From Persicaria tinctoria (taxonomy: Eukaryota; Streptophyta; Magnoliopsida; Caryophyllales; Polygonaceae): a DNA stretch of 64,000 nt. This document shows positions 1-11,568 of the stretch, piece by piece. The number at the start of each line of letters is the position of its first letter. Position 1 is the stretch's first letter. The stretch lies in NCBI GenBank assembly GCA_037127255.1, contig JBANSL010000004.1, positions 12,814,967 to 12,878,966 on the forward strand, given 5' to 3'. The notes beneath the pieces were generated by a model, which was not told the DNA's origin, made no database searches, and saw nothing but the letters and a program-made list of their open reading frames with translations. A program made the position numbers and the translations under genes.

Positions 1-127
1 TCTCGAGAATCGGGCTTTTCCGATCTCAAATTATGACTTTAATAAAACTAATAAAAAAATTATTACTTTAAAAAAAGTTACAAAAATCGTGTTTTGGTTA
101 ACGATGAGTACAAATTATCACAACGTG

Positions 128-159
128 CACTATGCCAAATTACATTTCAGGCGACGGAC
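128..159 (+). repeat. CACTA left terminal inverted repeat
   Basis: Outer 32 bases of the element. They pair in inverted orientation with 6289-6320 at 27 of 32 positions by eye. The last part already contains the first subterminal motif, CAGGCGACGGAC. Confidence 0.9.
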
Positions 160-640
160 CCATTTCGTCGCCTGAGAGGGGTTTTTCGTCACCTGAACAC
201 TCATGCGACGGATGTTCGTCGCCTGACCCGTGGTGGCCTTGACGCCGTCCCCTGAGTATTCAGGCGACGGGTGTCATGTTGCCCGTCGCCTGAGTAACCT
301 TAGGCGACCAAAAATATGTTCGTCGCTTGAATACATTGTCAGACACCCGGGGTCTTCAAACCCGCCCATTGGTATTCAGGCGACGGAAAAAGCCCGCCCA
401 TTGGTATTCAGGCGACGGAAAAAGTTCCTCGCTCTAATGTGGTCGGAGAAATTAGAAACAATATTTAATGGACTCAGGCGACGATCATATATAAATAATA
501 TCGTCGCCTGAATGAGGTTGGTAATTAGGAAAATAAATCAAGCGAGGGTTATTTTTAATATGTCCGTCGCCTGAGTCCTTTCAGGTATATTTTTTTATTA
601 TTCAAGCAACCATCTTGTTTATTATGTTCGTCGTCTGAAT
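148..640. repeat. CACTA left subterminal repeat array
   Basis: About 15 copies, in both orientations, of a core GGCGACGGA / TCCGTCGCC, often extended to TTCAGGCGACGGA. In En/Spm the equivalent short repeats bind the element's own DNA-binding protein; that role is inferred here. The copies near 540-630 are more decayed (CAAGCAACC, CGTCGTCTG). Confidence 0.9.
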
Positions 641-1035
641 AATTTTTTATTTGTAAAAAATAAATTGGCATGAGCTTATACCCCGTACGTTTTATACCTA
701 TAATATGCACATTATTTGTAAACCAAACCTGTCTCAAACAACAATTCCAATTCAAAGGGCACTCTTAGGTGCCAACCAACACATCAAACAAACACAATCA
801 TCACATATAAGCAAACTGCAGAAAACCAATCTAGCTTCCAAAAATACTTGATCTAATTGAATCATTCAATTCTAATTGAGTTAATATATTCATCCTGCAA
901 TAACAATCCAATTCTAACAACACATGCACAAAAGTACTTGATCTAGCTTCCAAAAATTGTGTAATAGAAATTTGGATCGAGATAATATGGAGATAATATG
1001 CAAAAGGGGTGAGACTTGAGAGGATCCGATACCAT

Positions 1036-4000
1036 CTACTGCTGCAAGGACGGCTGAGAGGACACGAGAGGAGCATCAGTATTGGATTGAATAGCCTGGA
1101 GCGCTGCCGAGGTGACCGAAGGCTGGGAGCTCGTCGATGCGCTCATGAATTCCAACATCTTCTTGTTCATTTCTGCCATGTAAGCCCTCATCTCTTCTGC
1201 CATGCGAGCCCTGATCTCTTCATTCTCGGCTCTAACTTCCCTCACTTCCTTACTTAATTCTTCGGCCTTTTCCTGTGCCCGTTGCGCTTGAAGCTTTGCT
1301 TCTTCCACCACCTTTTGACTCTCCTCAGCCCAAGCAGTCCTAGGTCCCCCCCTTTTCTTCAAAGGTCGCTCACCAGCAGCTCCCATACCTTGAAAAACAG
1401 TAGTATCATTCATTTATTCATTCATATACATGCACATCTAATAAAGTATAATAATTTATACTCATTAATTAGACATTCATATATATTCATGACTTGGCCA
1501 TATATATTCATTTATGTACAAAATAAAGTATAATTATTTAGCCAGATAAATTCATTTATTCATTCATATACATGCACATCTAATAAAGTATTATCATTAA
1601 TAAAGTATAATTATTTATGTACAGAAACTTTCTGAAAATTATTTAGACAGTCATATATATTCATTATTTAGCCATATATATTCAGCTGTATATATGAATA
1701 TACACCATTTATATTCATTATTTAGACATTCATACATATATTCATTATTTAGAGACAAGTTTCTGAAACTTAGCTCATTATTTAGACATTCATATATGAA
1801 TGTACATAAACTTATATGAATGTACAGAAATTTAGCCCATTATTTAGATATTCATTATTTAGACATTCATATATTCATTATTCGGAAACTTAGCTCATTC
1901 AAATATAATGAAACTTAGCTCAATCAAATATAATAAATATATATGCTAAATATATGTGATTGACCACACTTGTATGAATGTTCAGAAATATGAGCTCAGT
2001 TGATTAGACTTTGATATGAATTTATAAATATGAGATAAGTTTCTTTTTTTTCTTTCTGCAATATAAGCTAAGTTTCAGCAGTTTTCAGAATATCTAACAC
2101 AGACCACATGAGCTAAGTTTCTTTTGTTTTCAGAAAATCTAATACAGAGAATGCTGTCATTTTTTTTAGATAACGAGGATATAAAACAGAAACTTAAAAG
2201 TATGAGCTACCTTCGATTATGAGCTATTCTAATCTAATACAGAAACTTAGATTAGATATACCTCGCACTTGTCTTCCTCGTCGTTCTCCAAAGCATTCCA
2301 AGATGATGGATGTCTGTTGTTCAAGGGGCATTGGTTCCAGTTGGCTAGGGTCAGAGACATCTCCTTGAGTTTGGAGGAACTCCTGAACACGGCTCTTCAA
2401 TTTCACCTATCAAACGAGGTAATGTTTTAATTCAAAGAAAAATCAGAAAGGATGTAATGAGGCAAATAAACATTTGGGCAATAAGTATATTATATTTAGG
2501 AAACAAAATAAATGAAGGAAAATGAAATGTCAAACATAGTACAACTTTAGGAAACAGATTAATTGTTTAGGAAACAAAACTAAGGCTTATGTCTTACCAC
2601 TTGGTCCGTTGCATTTGGGCACTTCGCGTACATGTTAATGGTTGCCTGTGCCACTCCTGCAGGGTCTTTTCCCTTTATGAGCTTTTCTGCTCGGAAGCTC
2701 ATGGGTATAGGGCCACTGTGGTGGTTGATGGTGTTAGGGTTCTTGTTCCTGTTATCCTTGTTTCTCTTGCAGATGGCCTGGTTATTGCAAGCACGGTTCA
2801 AATTGAGTCTCAAAAGGAGAGAAAAAGAATAAAAACTGTCGTCCTTGTTTGTTTTATCTTCCTGTTTTCCTACCACTGTCATTCAATTGTTTGGCACTAG
2901 ATACTTATTCATTATCAAATGTTTAGCCCTACCCCTTATGTGAAACTATAGACATATCAAAAGGATGCTTGAACCAGCCCTGACATACAAGTCAAAGTGA
3001 TCATTTTACAACATTGGGGAATAGAAAAAAAAACTGTCCATATAAGAATAAGCAAAACAAATAAATTTATAATTATTTGTTCTGATTTTCAAACCATAGT
3101 CTTTATTTAAGCTCTTCAATCAAAAGAAGAACATGTTAACTATGTATTGTACAAGTAGATAACAGCAGAACATGTTAACAACTTGGAAAAAAAGAAAATA
3201 CGACTAAGAGTACCATGGTCAATGATTGTACAAGTAGATATTACCTGTTTGCTCTCAATATAGTGAGTAAAATGATTTGCCATGATAAAATTAGAGAAGA
3301 TATTACCTGTTTTGCTTCGTTCATAAACTCCTCCTCGACCAAGTATCGCCATTGCTCAGGACGCATCTCAAACTCCAATGGAAGCTCATCTCCTCCATAC
3401 TCCTTGAAGTGCGCATGGCATTCATACTTCCAAGCCGAGTAGGCTTTGCTTGATTTAATTTTTACGAATCCTTTTTCTATCTCTTTGGGGATGTTATAAT
3501 ACAGCTAGAAGCAAAGAACAAGTTATAATATTGTATATAAATGATGTCATCTATAATCAATGTGTGAGTTTTATTTCATATTTTATGGACAGGTTTGCTG
3601 ACCAGTGACCAAATAATGGATATTGCAAGTGTCAAACAAGCATTCATTCATCACTCATCAGATGGATTGATAAAAAATACCTCTAATGCAACACACAACA
3701 GATGGTTTCTTCAATCATAAACATATCTAGTTCTTTCTAGGATGTTGTTATTGGAATTCTTATATGCTTTCATCATATGCCTCAAGAGATGTATGGTTGG
3801 ACTAGAAGTTGAATCATCTTTCTCTCTATCTTTCTAGTGGACAAATTATGAATTTGAAAGGATCCGTTTCTGTTTAGAATTGTTAAAGTTTTATTTGACA
3901 TGACAGTAGGGTATGAATGAGCAAAGTGGGCATTTTTAGTACCTTCAAGTAATCCATGACAGGGGCTTGTTGCGCCTCTGTGAGTGTGAGAAAGGATGTT

Positions 4001-4187
4001 GCAAGCATTGGGACTAAATCCCTCACCGCACATCCCAGGTCGCGGATGAAGGTGTCATATCTTTCCTTCTCGTCGGGCCCATTGTGGAACTTGGAGAACA
4101 CGACATCTAGGGGCTTCCCCCCATTGTTTCTAACTAGTTGCTCTGTCTTCTGGCTAGAAATTGTGCGCAGGTTATCCGGCGGTGTAC
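1036..4187 (-). pseudogene. CACTA second gene, Transposase_24/TNP1-like protein (split by introns)
   Basis: Five coding blocks with plausible splice sites read on the minus strand: 4187-3943, 3504-3307, 2777-2598, 2406-2262 and 1388-1036 (stop TAG). The middle block has the NKDNRNKNPNTINHHSGP stretch typical of plant Transposase_24 proteins, where the family shows NK.NR.K....H..G. The last block is a strongly charged heptad-rich coiled coil (KVVEEAKLQAQRAQEKAEEL) that could mediate oligomerisation. In En/Spm the second product binds the subterminal repeats; the same is likely here but is not shown by sequence. The 5' start is not certain, because the TNP2 remnant upstream is not in frame with the first block under the splice sites I can see. 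The blocks carry no stop codons, so the gene may still be expressed. It is listed as a pseudogene because no complete start was found. Confidence 0.6.
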
Positions 4188-4294
4188 CTGCAAAAAGAAA
4201 ACATATCAAGGATGATCACAAAAAAAAAAAGAGGGGAATATAAGGAATTCTACATAGAGAGATGATAGGTGAGGTGTACCTGCAAAAAGAAAAC
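4181..4294 (-). repeat. 22-bp direct repeat at the CACTA deletion junction
   Basis: GGTGTACCTGCAAAAAGAAA plus two further bases occurs at 4181-4202 and again at 4273-4294. On the minus strand each copy is a pyrimidine tract ending in TTTTTGCAG, a splice acceptor followed by GTACACC. It lies exactly between the truncated TNP2 and the second gene. Confidence 0.9.
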
Positions 4295-4311
4295 CATTCT
4301 GAATCTCTCAC

Positions 4312-5196
4312 CCGCTCACCATGCCATCGCATTTTCTTCGCAATGTTCGGCTCCATGAAGAGCCTCTTCAATCTCGGGGTCAATGGAAAGTATCGAAGGA
4401 CCTTTCTAGGAACCCTTCGACCTCTGCTGGTCTCTTCAGTCTCCCATCTCGAAGTGTTGCACTTAGGACAAGATTCTAGCTCTGCGTACTGCTTATAAAA
4501 CAATACACAGTTGTACTCACAAGCATCGATCAACTCATACTGAAACGCAAGGTCCTTAATCACACTTTTCAACTTCTTCCAATCAACTGGATATTGGTTT
4601 TCTTCTGGCAAAAACTTTGACATGTGTTGGCAATTTAGATCCATGCTCATATCTGTCCATCCACACCTTGAATTCAACGTCATGGAATTTAGACAGGTCT
4701 CCAAAACAGTGTACTTGCTGCGGGGAAACAATGGTGTTTGAGCCGCCTCTAGAAGCCTTTGATATTTCAGATAGTCATCATCGACGACATCTTCGAATGC
4801 GGGTTCTTCAGTAGCCTCGTCAGCATCCATGTGTGCGTCGTACCCAGCATGATAAGGAAAGGCATCATGCAGAATGTTCATAATAGGACCATGATCAGAG
4901 GAAGATGCCCCGTCATCCAACATCTGCTTTCGTCTCTGGTCAATTCTCGTATCAGCTGGTGCCTCTCCATGTTTGTCCCAAACTGTGTATCTAGCCCACA
5001 TCCCAAAACGGGCCAAATCTGAGTGCATCTCATCTACAGTAACCCATTCTTTGTTGCGGCACTTTCTACACGGACAAAGTAAATGGGTTGTCCCACTCCT
5101 AATCGCATACGCTCTGATAGTTTGCAAAAAATTAAAGATTCCCCATTGATAGTCCGAGTGAGCGTGAGGGAGTTGCATCCAACTTTTATCGCCCAT
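4312..5196 (-). pseudogene. CACTA transposase TNP2, N-terminal part only
   Basis: The ATG at 5196 opens about 295 codons. Residues 1-80 match the Transpos_assoc domain: MGDKSWMQ at the start, then a zinc-finger-like LLCPCRKCRNKEW. Residues about 110-290 match the start of the Transposase_21 region: NILHDAFPYH, then YNCVLFYKQYAELESCPKC, and finally the RVPRKVLRYFPLTPRLKRLF block. The reading stops being TNP2-like after MRWHGER, where the family normally continues with HPADSEAWKHFD and the DDE core. A good donor site (CGG followed by GTGAGA) occurs exactly at that break. The length is under half of the usual TNP2, and no catalytic residues remain. Confidence 0.85.
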
Positions 5197-5775
5197 TATC
5201 GTACCGTTAACATCAATTTCAACATATAAATCATATTCTCAAACCACATTCTAAAACACATACTCAATCCGAGTTGCATCCAACATATGTCACTTTTAAT
5301 CTCATTCTCCATCTCAACTTAAAAAACACTCTCAATCGAAAATACATTCTCATTATTATCATCAATTTCAATCTCCATTCTAAATATAGAACATACTCTC
5401 AATCCATATTTTCAATCTAAAACACATTCTCATCATCAATTTCAAACCCGAACATCAAATATACGTAATCAACAAAAAAAAAGACATAAATAATCCATAT
5501 TCCCATTATCTATATTAAGTAAAACCACATTCTCATTATCACCTCATTCTCATCATCAAGTTCAATTACCAACCTAATTTATATACATATATTCAACAAA
5601 TCCATACAAATCTTAAGATATTTGAACATACCTTAATTAAAAATGGCGGAACGAGTTGATAAATGCCAAAGACTTGCTTAGAAGGTTATTGGGGGAGAAA
5701 AATGGCGAAGAGATGGATAGGGAAGAGATAAGGGGAGAAATGGCGAGGTTCTGTAAATCGGTTTCAAAAAGAACA
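5197..5775. other. CACTA 5' untranslated/upstream DNA of the TNP2 remnant
   Basis: AT-rich sequence with many loosely repeated stretches of the form TCTCATTCTC/ATCAATTTCAA. No coding signal was seen. It presumably carries the promoter of the minus-strand genes. Confidence 0.5.
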
Positions 5776-6300
5776 TTCAGGCGACGAACATAGCCTATGT
5801 TCGTCGCCTGAAGGAACAGTATTAAATATGCTCCAACTGTCTTACTTTTTTGTACCTATCTCAGGCGACGAACATAGGGTTATGGGCGTCGCCTGAATGA
5901 TTAGCATTAAAGTTAGTATTAAATGAGTTAAACCGACTTACTTTTTCCTATCTCAGGCAACGGACATAGGGTTATGTGGTCGCCTGAATGATGAGCATTA
6001 AAGGTTCTAAGACTACCACACACTCAGGCGACGGACATAGCCCTATGCTCGTCGCTTGAATGCTTATTCTGACAGAAGTATATGGGTCCTATGCTCAAGC
6101 AACCATCCTCCTTCCTTTGTTCGTTGCCTGGATATGTTCGTCGCCTGAACCGACATTCAGGCGACGGACTTTGATGATATTGGTCTCCCAAACATGGACT
6201 AGGGTGGGTTCAAAGGCTTCGTTCGTCAGGCGACCAACATAACAATGTCCGTCGCCTGAAGTTACACTCAGGCGACGGACTCGTGAATGTCCATCGCCTG
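5776..6300. repeat. CACTA right subterminal repeat array
   Basis: About 16 copies of the same GGCGACGAA/GGCGACGGA core, many in closely spaced inverted pairs (for example 5777 with 5803, 5863 with 5889, 6024 with 6050). The inverted pairs could form hairpins. The same motif occurs at the left end and not elsewhere in the window. Confidence 0.9.
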
Positions 6301-6320
6301 GGATGTAAAATGGCATAGTG
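6289..6320 (-). repeat. CACTA right terminal inverted repeat
   Basis: Inverted partner of 128-159. It ends in TAGTG and is followed at once by the GTG target duplication. Confidence 0.9.
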
Positions 6321-6464
6321 GTGTAGGATTACGTAACACCCAATATTGCGTACACTTAATTATTTTAATGATAATTTCACATTATGAAGAATAAGCCCGC
6401 ACTTGTTTCCCGATCTAAAACTTGCTATCATATGCATGTGCAGGGAATAAGAAATTAAGAATAG

Positions 6465-6592
6465 ATGGATTACTTAATTTCCTAAACCTACCATATGCAT
6501 GAATTAATTATATATGCTCGATCTCAATGGCCATCCATATCCCCCTTGTCTTTTTCCCGCCACAAACAACTTGCCCTGGGCCCCACATTTAT
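6465..6592 (+). pseudogene. Decayed copy of the 5' end of the P450 gene
   Basis: The stretch from about 6392 to 6592 resembles the P450 5' end that begins at 6773. Shared pieces include AAGAATAGATGGATTA (compare AAGATTAGATGGATTA), GCCATCCATATCC (compare GCCATCCACATCC), TTCCCGCCACAAA and GGGCCCCACATTT (compare GGGCCCATTT). The reading frame is lost after six codons. This is a relic of a tandem duplication covering the leader and the membrane-anchor exon of the same gene. No further homology to the P450 is seen before the TATA box of the intact copy. Confidence 0.75.
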
Positions 6593-6692
6593 TATAACTC
6601 TTTGTTTAGTTTTAATTTACACATGAAAATATTCGAAAACCCAGGTATACGGATACCTAATCCTTGAGGTTCGATTCCTATGCTTAGTTTCC

Positions 6693-6700
6693 TATATAAA
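6693..6700 (+). promoter_or_regulatory. TATA box of the P450 gene
   Basis: TATATAAA lies 73 bases upstream of the ATG at 6773, a normal distance for a plant core promoter with a short leader. The insertion at 6807 is downstream, so transcription could still start here and run into the antisense copia element. Confidence 0.5.
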
Positions 6701-6806
6701 AAATAGACCCTGTTATCTTGTTTATCGCATAAACTTGTTATCATTGGTAGGGATCGAAGAAGTTAAGATTAGATGGATTATTGGTTGAGCTTCCTGCCAT
6801 GGATTC

Positions 6807-7041
6807 TGTTAATCGATGCCATGGATTGAAAACAAGGGGAGCATTGCTCCTGGAGAGAAAACAGACAAAGTAAGAGGAATAGAAGAGTGATTTCCGTGTA
6901 TTGATTCATCGTGTGTAATGCACTGCATATATGTACAATTTGATCCACTAATTAGCAAGAAGACAAAATCTGTTATGTGAGAATGAGTTGTGTGTGCTAA
7001 GGTGCAGAGTATCCTATACACCCTCATTGTCTATCTTAACA
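6807..7041 (-). repeat. Copia A 3' LTR
   Basis: 235 bp, TG...CA ends. It is the right-hand LTR in the element's own orientation, lying next to the polypurine tract. It differs from its partner near 6873-6890 and near 6962. Confidence 0.95.
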
Positions 7042-7053
7042 CCCCCCCTCAAA
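7042..7053 (-). other. Copia A polypurine tract
   Basis: On the minus strand TTTGAGGGGGGG lies directly before the 3' LTR, the expected primer for plus-strand DNA synthesis. Confidence 0.85.
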
Positions 7054-10000
7054 CTCGGGGTGGTGACAAACCGAGTTTGCCCAGCAGAAGATTTTGTTGG
7101 TGGGATGGTAAGATCTTTGTCAAAACGTCTGCTAGCTGAGATGTGGTAGGAATGTGGCAAAGATCCAGCAATCCATCTAGGACCTTTTCTCTTGTAAAGT
7201 GGCAATCAATTTCAATATGTTTCGTGCGTTCATGAAAGATTGGATTACGAACGATTTGCATAGCTGAGACATTGTCACAATACATTGTGACAGGCTTGAT
7301 AGGATTGACATCAAGCTCATGAAGTAATCGAACCACCCAGGTTACCTCTGCTGCAGTTTGAGCCATTGCCCTGTATTCAGCCTCAGTGGAACTTCGAGAA
7401 ACCACTCCTTGTTTCTTAGACTTCTAACTAATAGGAGATTTGTCTAGTAGAATGACAAAACCTGTGACAGATCGACGAGTAAAGGCACAAGATGCCCAAT
7501 CTGAATCTGTGAATGCTGCAATGCGAGGAGAGTTGAAGCCATTTAAGATGATGCCATGTGAAAGAGTACCAGCAATGTACTTAATAGTGTGATGCAAAGC
7601 CAGCAAGTGTGGAAGGCGGGGTGCCTGCATGAATTGACTCAAAGTCTGGACTGCAAAGGCAAGGTCAGGGCGTGTATTGGTGAGAAAGTTGAGTTTCCCA
7701 ACCAACCTTCTGTAATATAGAGCATCAGGGAGGAGATCACCATCAAGAGGGTCAAGCTTAACATTCAGAGGGAGAGGGGTGAGTGCACATTTGTCAATTG
7801 TGATAGCAGCATCCTCAACTAATTCTTGACTGAACTTGTGTTGAGAAAGATGAATCCCTTGATCACTGTAAGTCACTTCCAATCCCAGGAAGTAGTGAAG
7901 TACACCCAAGTCTTTAATGGTAAATGAAGTATCCAGAAAAGACTTGAGGTTGTTGATTTCCTCCAAGCTAGAGCCAGTAACCAGGAGGTCATCAACGTAG
8001 ACAGCAACAATTGTAATCTGACTGTGGTCTCTCTTTATGAACAAGGAAGAATCAAGTTTCGACTGAGTGAAGTGGAGAGACTGAACCAAAGCATCAATGA
8101 GTTTTGAAAACCATTGTCTACTGGCCTGTTTAAGCCCATATAGGGACTTTTGAAGTTTGCAGACCAGATTATGAGGATTTGGAAGGCCTTCATGCACTGT
8201 CATATAAACATCTTCATGGAGATCACCATGGAGGAAAGCATTGTTTACATCCATTTGAAACAATGGCCAAGATTTGGCAGCTGCAATAGCAATGATGATA
8301 CGAATGGTGGGCATCTTCACAACAGGAGAAAATGTTTCATGATAATCTATGCCCTCCTTTTGAGTGTATCCCTTTGCCACTAAACGGGCTTTGTGCCTTT
8401 CTAAAGATCCATCAGCTTTGAGCTTGACCTTAAAGACCCACTTGTTGCCAATTGGGCGTTTACCAGGTGGAAGAGAAACAAGAGTCCATGTATTATTTGC
8501 AGTTAAGGTTTCTATTTCTTTCTTCATAGCTAGAACCCAACAAGGATCTTGGGAAGCAACTTTGAAAGAGGATGGCTCAGTGTATGATGAAAGGTGGGAT
8601 AGGAGAGCAAAGGCTGAGGAGGGTGGGGATGGGAAGGTGAATAATGAGGATGAATGTGAGCAATTGGTGCAAATGAAATCATCCAAGTATGAGGGTGGTT
8701 TGTGAGCTCTTGTGGATCTTCTGAGAAGTGGAGCATCAGTGTTTGGAGGATCAGGATCAATAGAAGAAGGGGAAGGTGGTGAGGGGATGTCAGTCATAGG
8801 AGTATCAGGTGATGAAGGAGGTGAAGGTGGTGGTTGGATAGTCTGAGTTGGTAAGAAAATGGAAGAAGGGAAACATGATGCAGGGACTGGGAGTGTGACA
8901 GTGCTGTGAGAAGAAACTTGAGAGTGATAGGGGAAATTATACTAAAAAAAGACAACATCCCTAGAGTGGATGACTTGTTGGACCTTGAGATCAAAAATAG
9001 TGTAAGCACTCTTGCCATGAGTGTAACCAAGGAAAACACAAGGGTTAGACCTTGGCTGAAATTTATCCCTCCCTCTCTTAGAAGTGGCAGCAAAACACAA
9101 ACAACCAAAGACCCTTAAGTGATCATAAGAAGGAGGTTTGTGGAATAGCATTTCATAAGGCGTTTTGTTGGCAATTGAGGGTAGGGGAGTTCTGTTTATC
9201 AAGTAAGTGGCTGTAAGGATGCATTCTCCCCAAAATTTTATAGGGACATTGGACTGAAATTTGAGGGAACGAGCCACCTCAAGTAGGTGCCTATGCTTCC
9301 TTTCCACGACCCCATTCTGCTGTGGAGAGTCAGAACAGGAAGTTTGATGGATGATCCCATGACTTGAGAAGAAATCTTGTAAAGATTTATCAAGAAACTC
9401 AGCTGCATTGTCGGATCTGAAGGCCTTTACAGTGGTGTTAAACTGAGTAGAGACAAGAGATACAAAATGTTTGATAATGGGGAGAGAGTTTGTCTTGGAA
9501 GACATAAGAAATGTCCATGTACATTTGGTATAGTCATCCACAATGGTTAAGAAGTATCTAAAACCATTATGAGTAGGGTGTTTATAGGGTCCCCAAGTGT
9601 CAAAAAACACCAGCTGGAATGGTGTGGAGGATTGAGACTGTCTAGAGGGAAAAGGATGTCTTTTGTGTTTGGCCTGTGGGCAAATTTGACAAATTTTATC
9701 CGGCAAGGATTTTGAAACAACACTATCAACAAATCTCAATTGAGCAAAAGGAACATGTCCCAAACGACAATGTAATAATTCAGCATTGTAAGTGGCATAA
9801 ACTGAAGTACTAAACACAGCACTGTCAAGTTGGCAATTAAAACGAGGATCCTTATTACATGAACCGTAAGAAGTCTGTAAAACAGTTGTTAAGGTGGTGT
9901 TTTGGTCCATCTCATAATAGGAGTTGGCTAGATAGAGTCCCTTTCCTTCACTTCCAATCACCAATGGCTTCTTCATCAAAGGGCCCTGAAGGATACAAGA

Positions 10001-11497
10001 ATGTGGAGTAAAGAGGATGTTAGAATGGATATCTGTGGACAACCTTTTAATGGAAATGAGGTTGAACTGGAAATCAGGGACATGGAGAACATTTTTGAGA
10101 ATGATATGGGGGGAAACATGGACAGTCCCAATGTGCAAGATAAGAGCACTTCTACCATTTGGCATGGTCATAAAGGATGGTTTGGTGAGAGGTTTGTGAT
10201 CAGAGAATTGGGATAAATGTGGTGAAATGTGACCAGTTGCTCCACTGTCAAGAACCCATGTTGAATTAAGCGTAGAAGAAAAAAGACAGGTTGTCTTACC
10301 TGTAAGTAATGCAGTGGAGTCCTGAATCTCATGCTTCTGGAGGATGGATAAAAGCTGCTGGTATTGTGCCTGAGTAATAGCATCAGAAGAAGACCCTGTG
10401 GTGGTAGCTGCTATCTTCTTGCCTTTGGTTGAACTGTTTGATGGCATCCCAGGTGGATAGCCATGTAATATCCAGCACTTATCAATCACATGCCCCATAG
10501 CCTTGCAATGATCACAATATGGACGAGAGCCAGTGGTGTTTGAAGGAGTGGTGTTGGAGGGGTACCCATGAAGTTTCCAACACTTCTCAGTGGAATGTCC
10601 TCCAACCTTACAGTGATCACAATAAGCACCTGAAGCAGGGCTAGTAGGATACCCAATGATCTTCCAACACTTCTCTATAGTGTGACCAGTTACTTTGCAA
10701 TGATCACAATATGAGGGCTTCTTGAAACTCCCACTGGTGGGCTTGAACTGTTGTGAAGCAAACGCAGCATTTTCACCCTCTTTGATAGTACTGGATTTGC
10801 TCATACCTCTCTGCTCCTCTTCCTGGACTAAAAACTGATAAGATTCATCAATGTTTGGAGGGGGAGACATCATCAAAATGTTACCCCTTACGACATTGAA
10901 AGACTCGTTTAGCCCCATCAAAAACTGGATGACCTGTTGGTCCTGAATAAGCTTCATTACAGCTAGATTAGATCCACATTCACAAGCCCGATTTTCCAAC
11001 AATAGAGCATATTCATCCCAAATACGCTTAAACTTCGTATAATAAGTAGCAATGTCAAGAGAACCCTGCTCAATCATAGAAATATCTTTCTGAACCTGAT
11101 AAATCCGAGTCCTATTTGAGCTACCAAAACGAGAAGCAAGGTCTCGCCATATCCGACTAGCAGAGCGAGAGTAAAGAATGGATTCAGCTATATCCTTATC
11201 AACTGAATGAACGAGCCAAGAGATTACCATACTATTGCAGCGTTCCCATTGACGAATCCGGAAAGGATCGGTTGTTGGCTTCACGCAGGCACCAGTGACA
11301 AAACCCAGCTTGTTCTTTGCGTCCAGAGAGACCTCCACAGAGCGTCTCCAATGGCCGTAGTTCTTCCCATCAAGCAAGCGAGTAGACATCACATAGCTAG
11401 GATGATCTGAATGATGAAGAAACAGTTCATCATTTGGATCAATAAGAGCGACTTCATTCGGGATGACAGGATTTGGAGGATCCACTGGGTTTTCCAT
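7049..11497 (-). pseudogene. Copia A gag-pol polyprotein with two in-frame TAG codons
   Basis: A single frame runs from the ATG at 11497 to the stop at 7049. In order it holds: gag (DGKNYGHWRRSVEVSL and following), three tandem CX2CX4HX4C zinc knuckles (about 10730-10470), protease with WVLDSGATGH, and GAG-pre-integrase HCRLGHV. These are followed by integrase with FDTWG, RSDNAAEF and the QNGVVERKH glutamate, reverse transcriptase with MDVNNAFLHGDL and YVDDLL, and RNase H with SRSSTEAEYRAMA. Two amber stops interrupt it without changing frame: 8942-8944 just after integrase (VVFF*) and 7424-7426 in RNase H, where the family has tryptophan (KSPIS*KSKKQ). All recognised catalytic residues are present. 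As read, reverse transcriptase could not be made without read-through. Confidence 0.93.
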
Positions 11498-11556
11498 TGG
11501 ATCAAAGAGTTGATTTAAAAAAAAAATTGGAAATCGATTGAAGATTCACAGGATGA

Positions 11557-11568
11557 GCTCCGATACCA
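11557..11568 (-). other. Copia A primer binding site
   Basis: On the minus strand TGGTATCGGAGC follows the 5' LTR. It matches the copia standard TGGTATCAGAGC, complementary to initiator methionine tRNA, with one change. Confidence 0.85.

Larger units (their letters stand above)
128..6320 (-). mobile_element. CACTA (En/Spm) DNA transposon, internally deleted
   Basis: Both ends are visible. The left end begins CACTATGCCA and the right end finishes TGGCATAGTG. The outer 32 bases form an inverted repeat with about five mismatches. A 3-bp target duplication, GTG, lies directly outside both ends (125-127 and 6321-6323), the size expected for CACTA elements. Inside both ends are dense subterminal repeats built on GGCGACGGA and its complement. 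The coding part is on the minus strand: the N-terminal part of a TNP2-type transposase and a Transposase_24/TNP1-like gene. The DDE catalytic part of TNP2 is absent, so the element is probably non-autonomous and would need a transposase supplied by a related element. It ends about 450 bases upstream of the P450 start codon. Confidence 0.95.

Noticed and set aside
2589..2900. Plus-strand frames opposite the CACTA second gene
   Set aside because: The minus strand carries the Transposase_24 motif with matching splice sites; the plus-strand frames are hydrophobic shadows.
6799..6801. ATG nearer to the copia insertion as the P450 start
   Set aside because: Its frame gives a proline-rich sequence that never joins the P450 frame. 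The ATG at 6773 gives the anchor and PPGP hinge without interruption.
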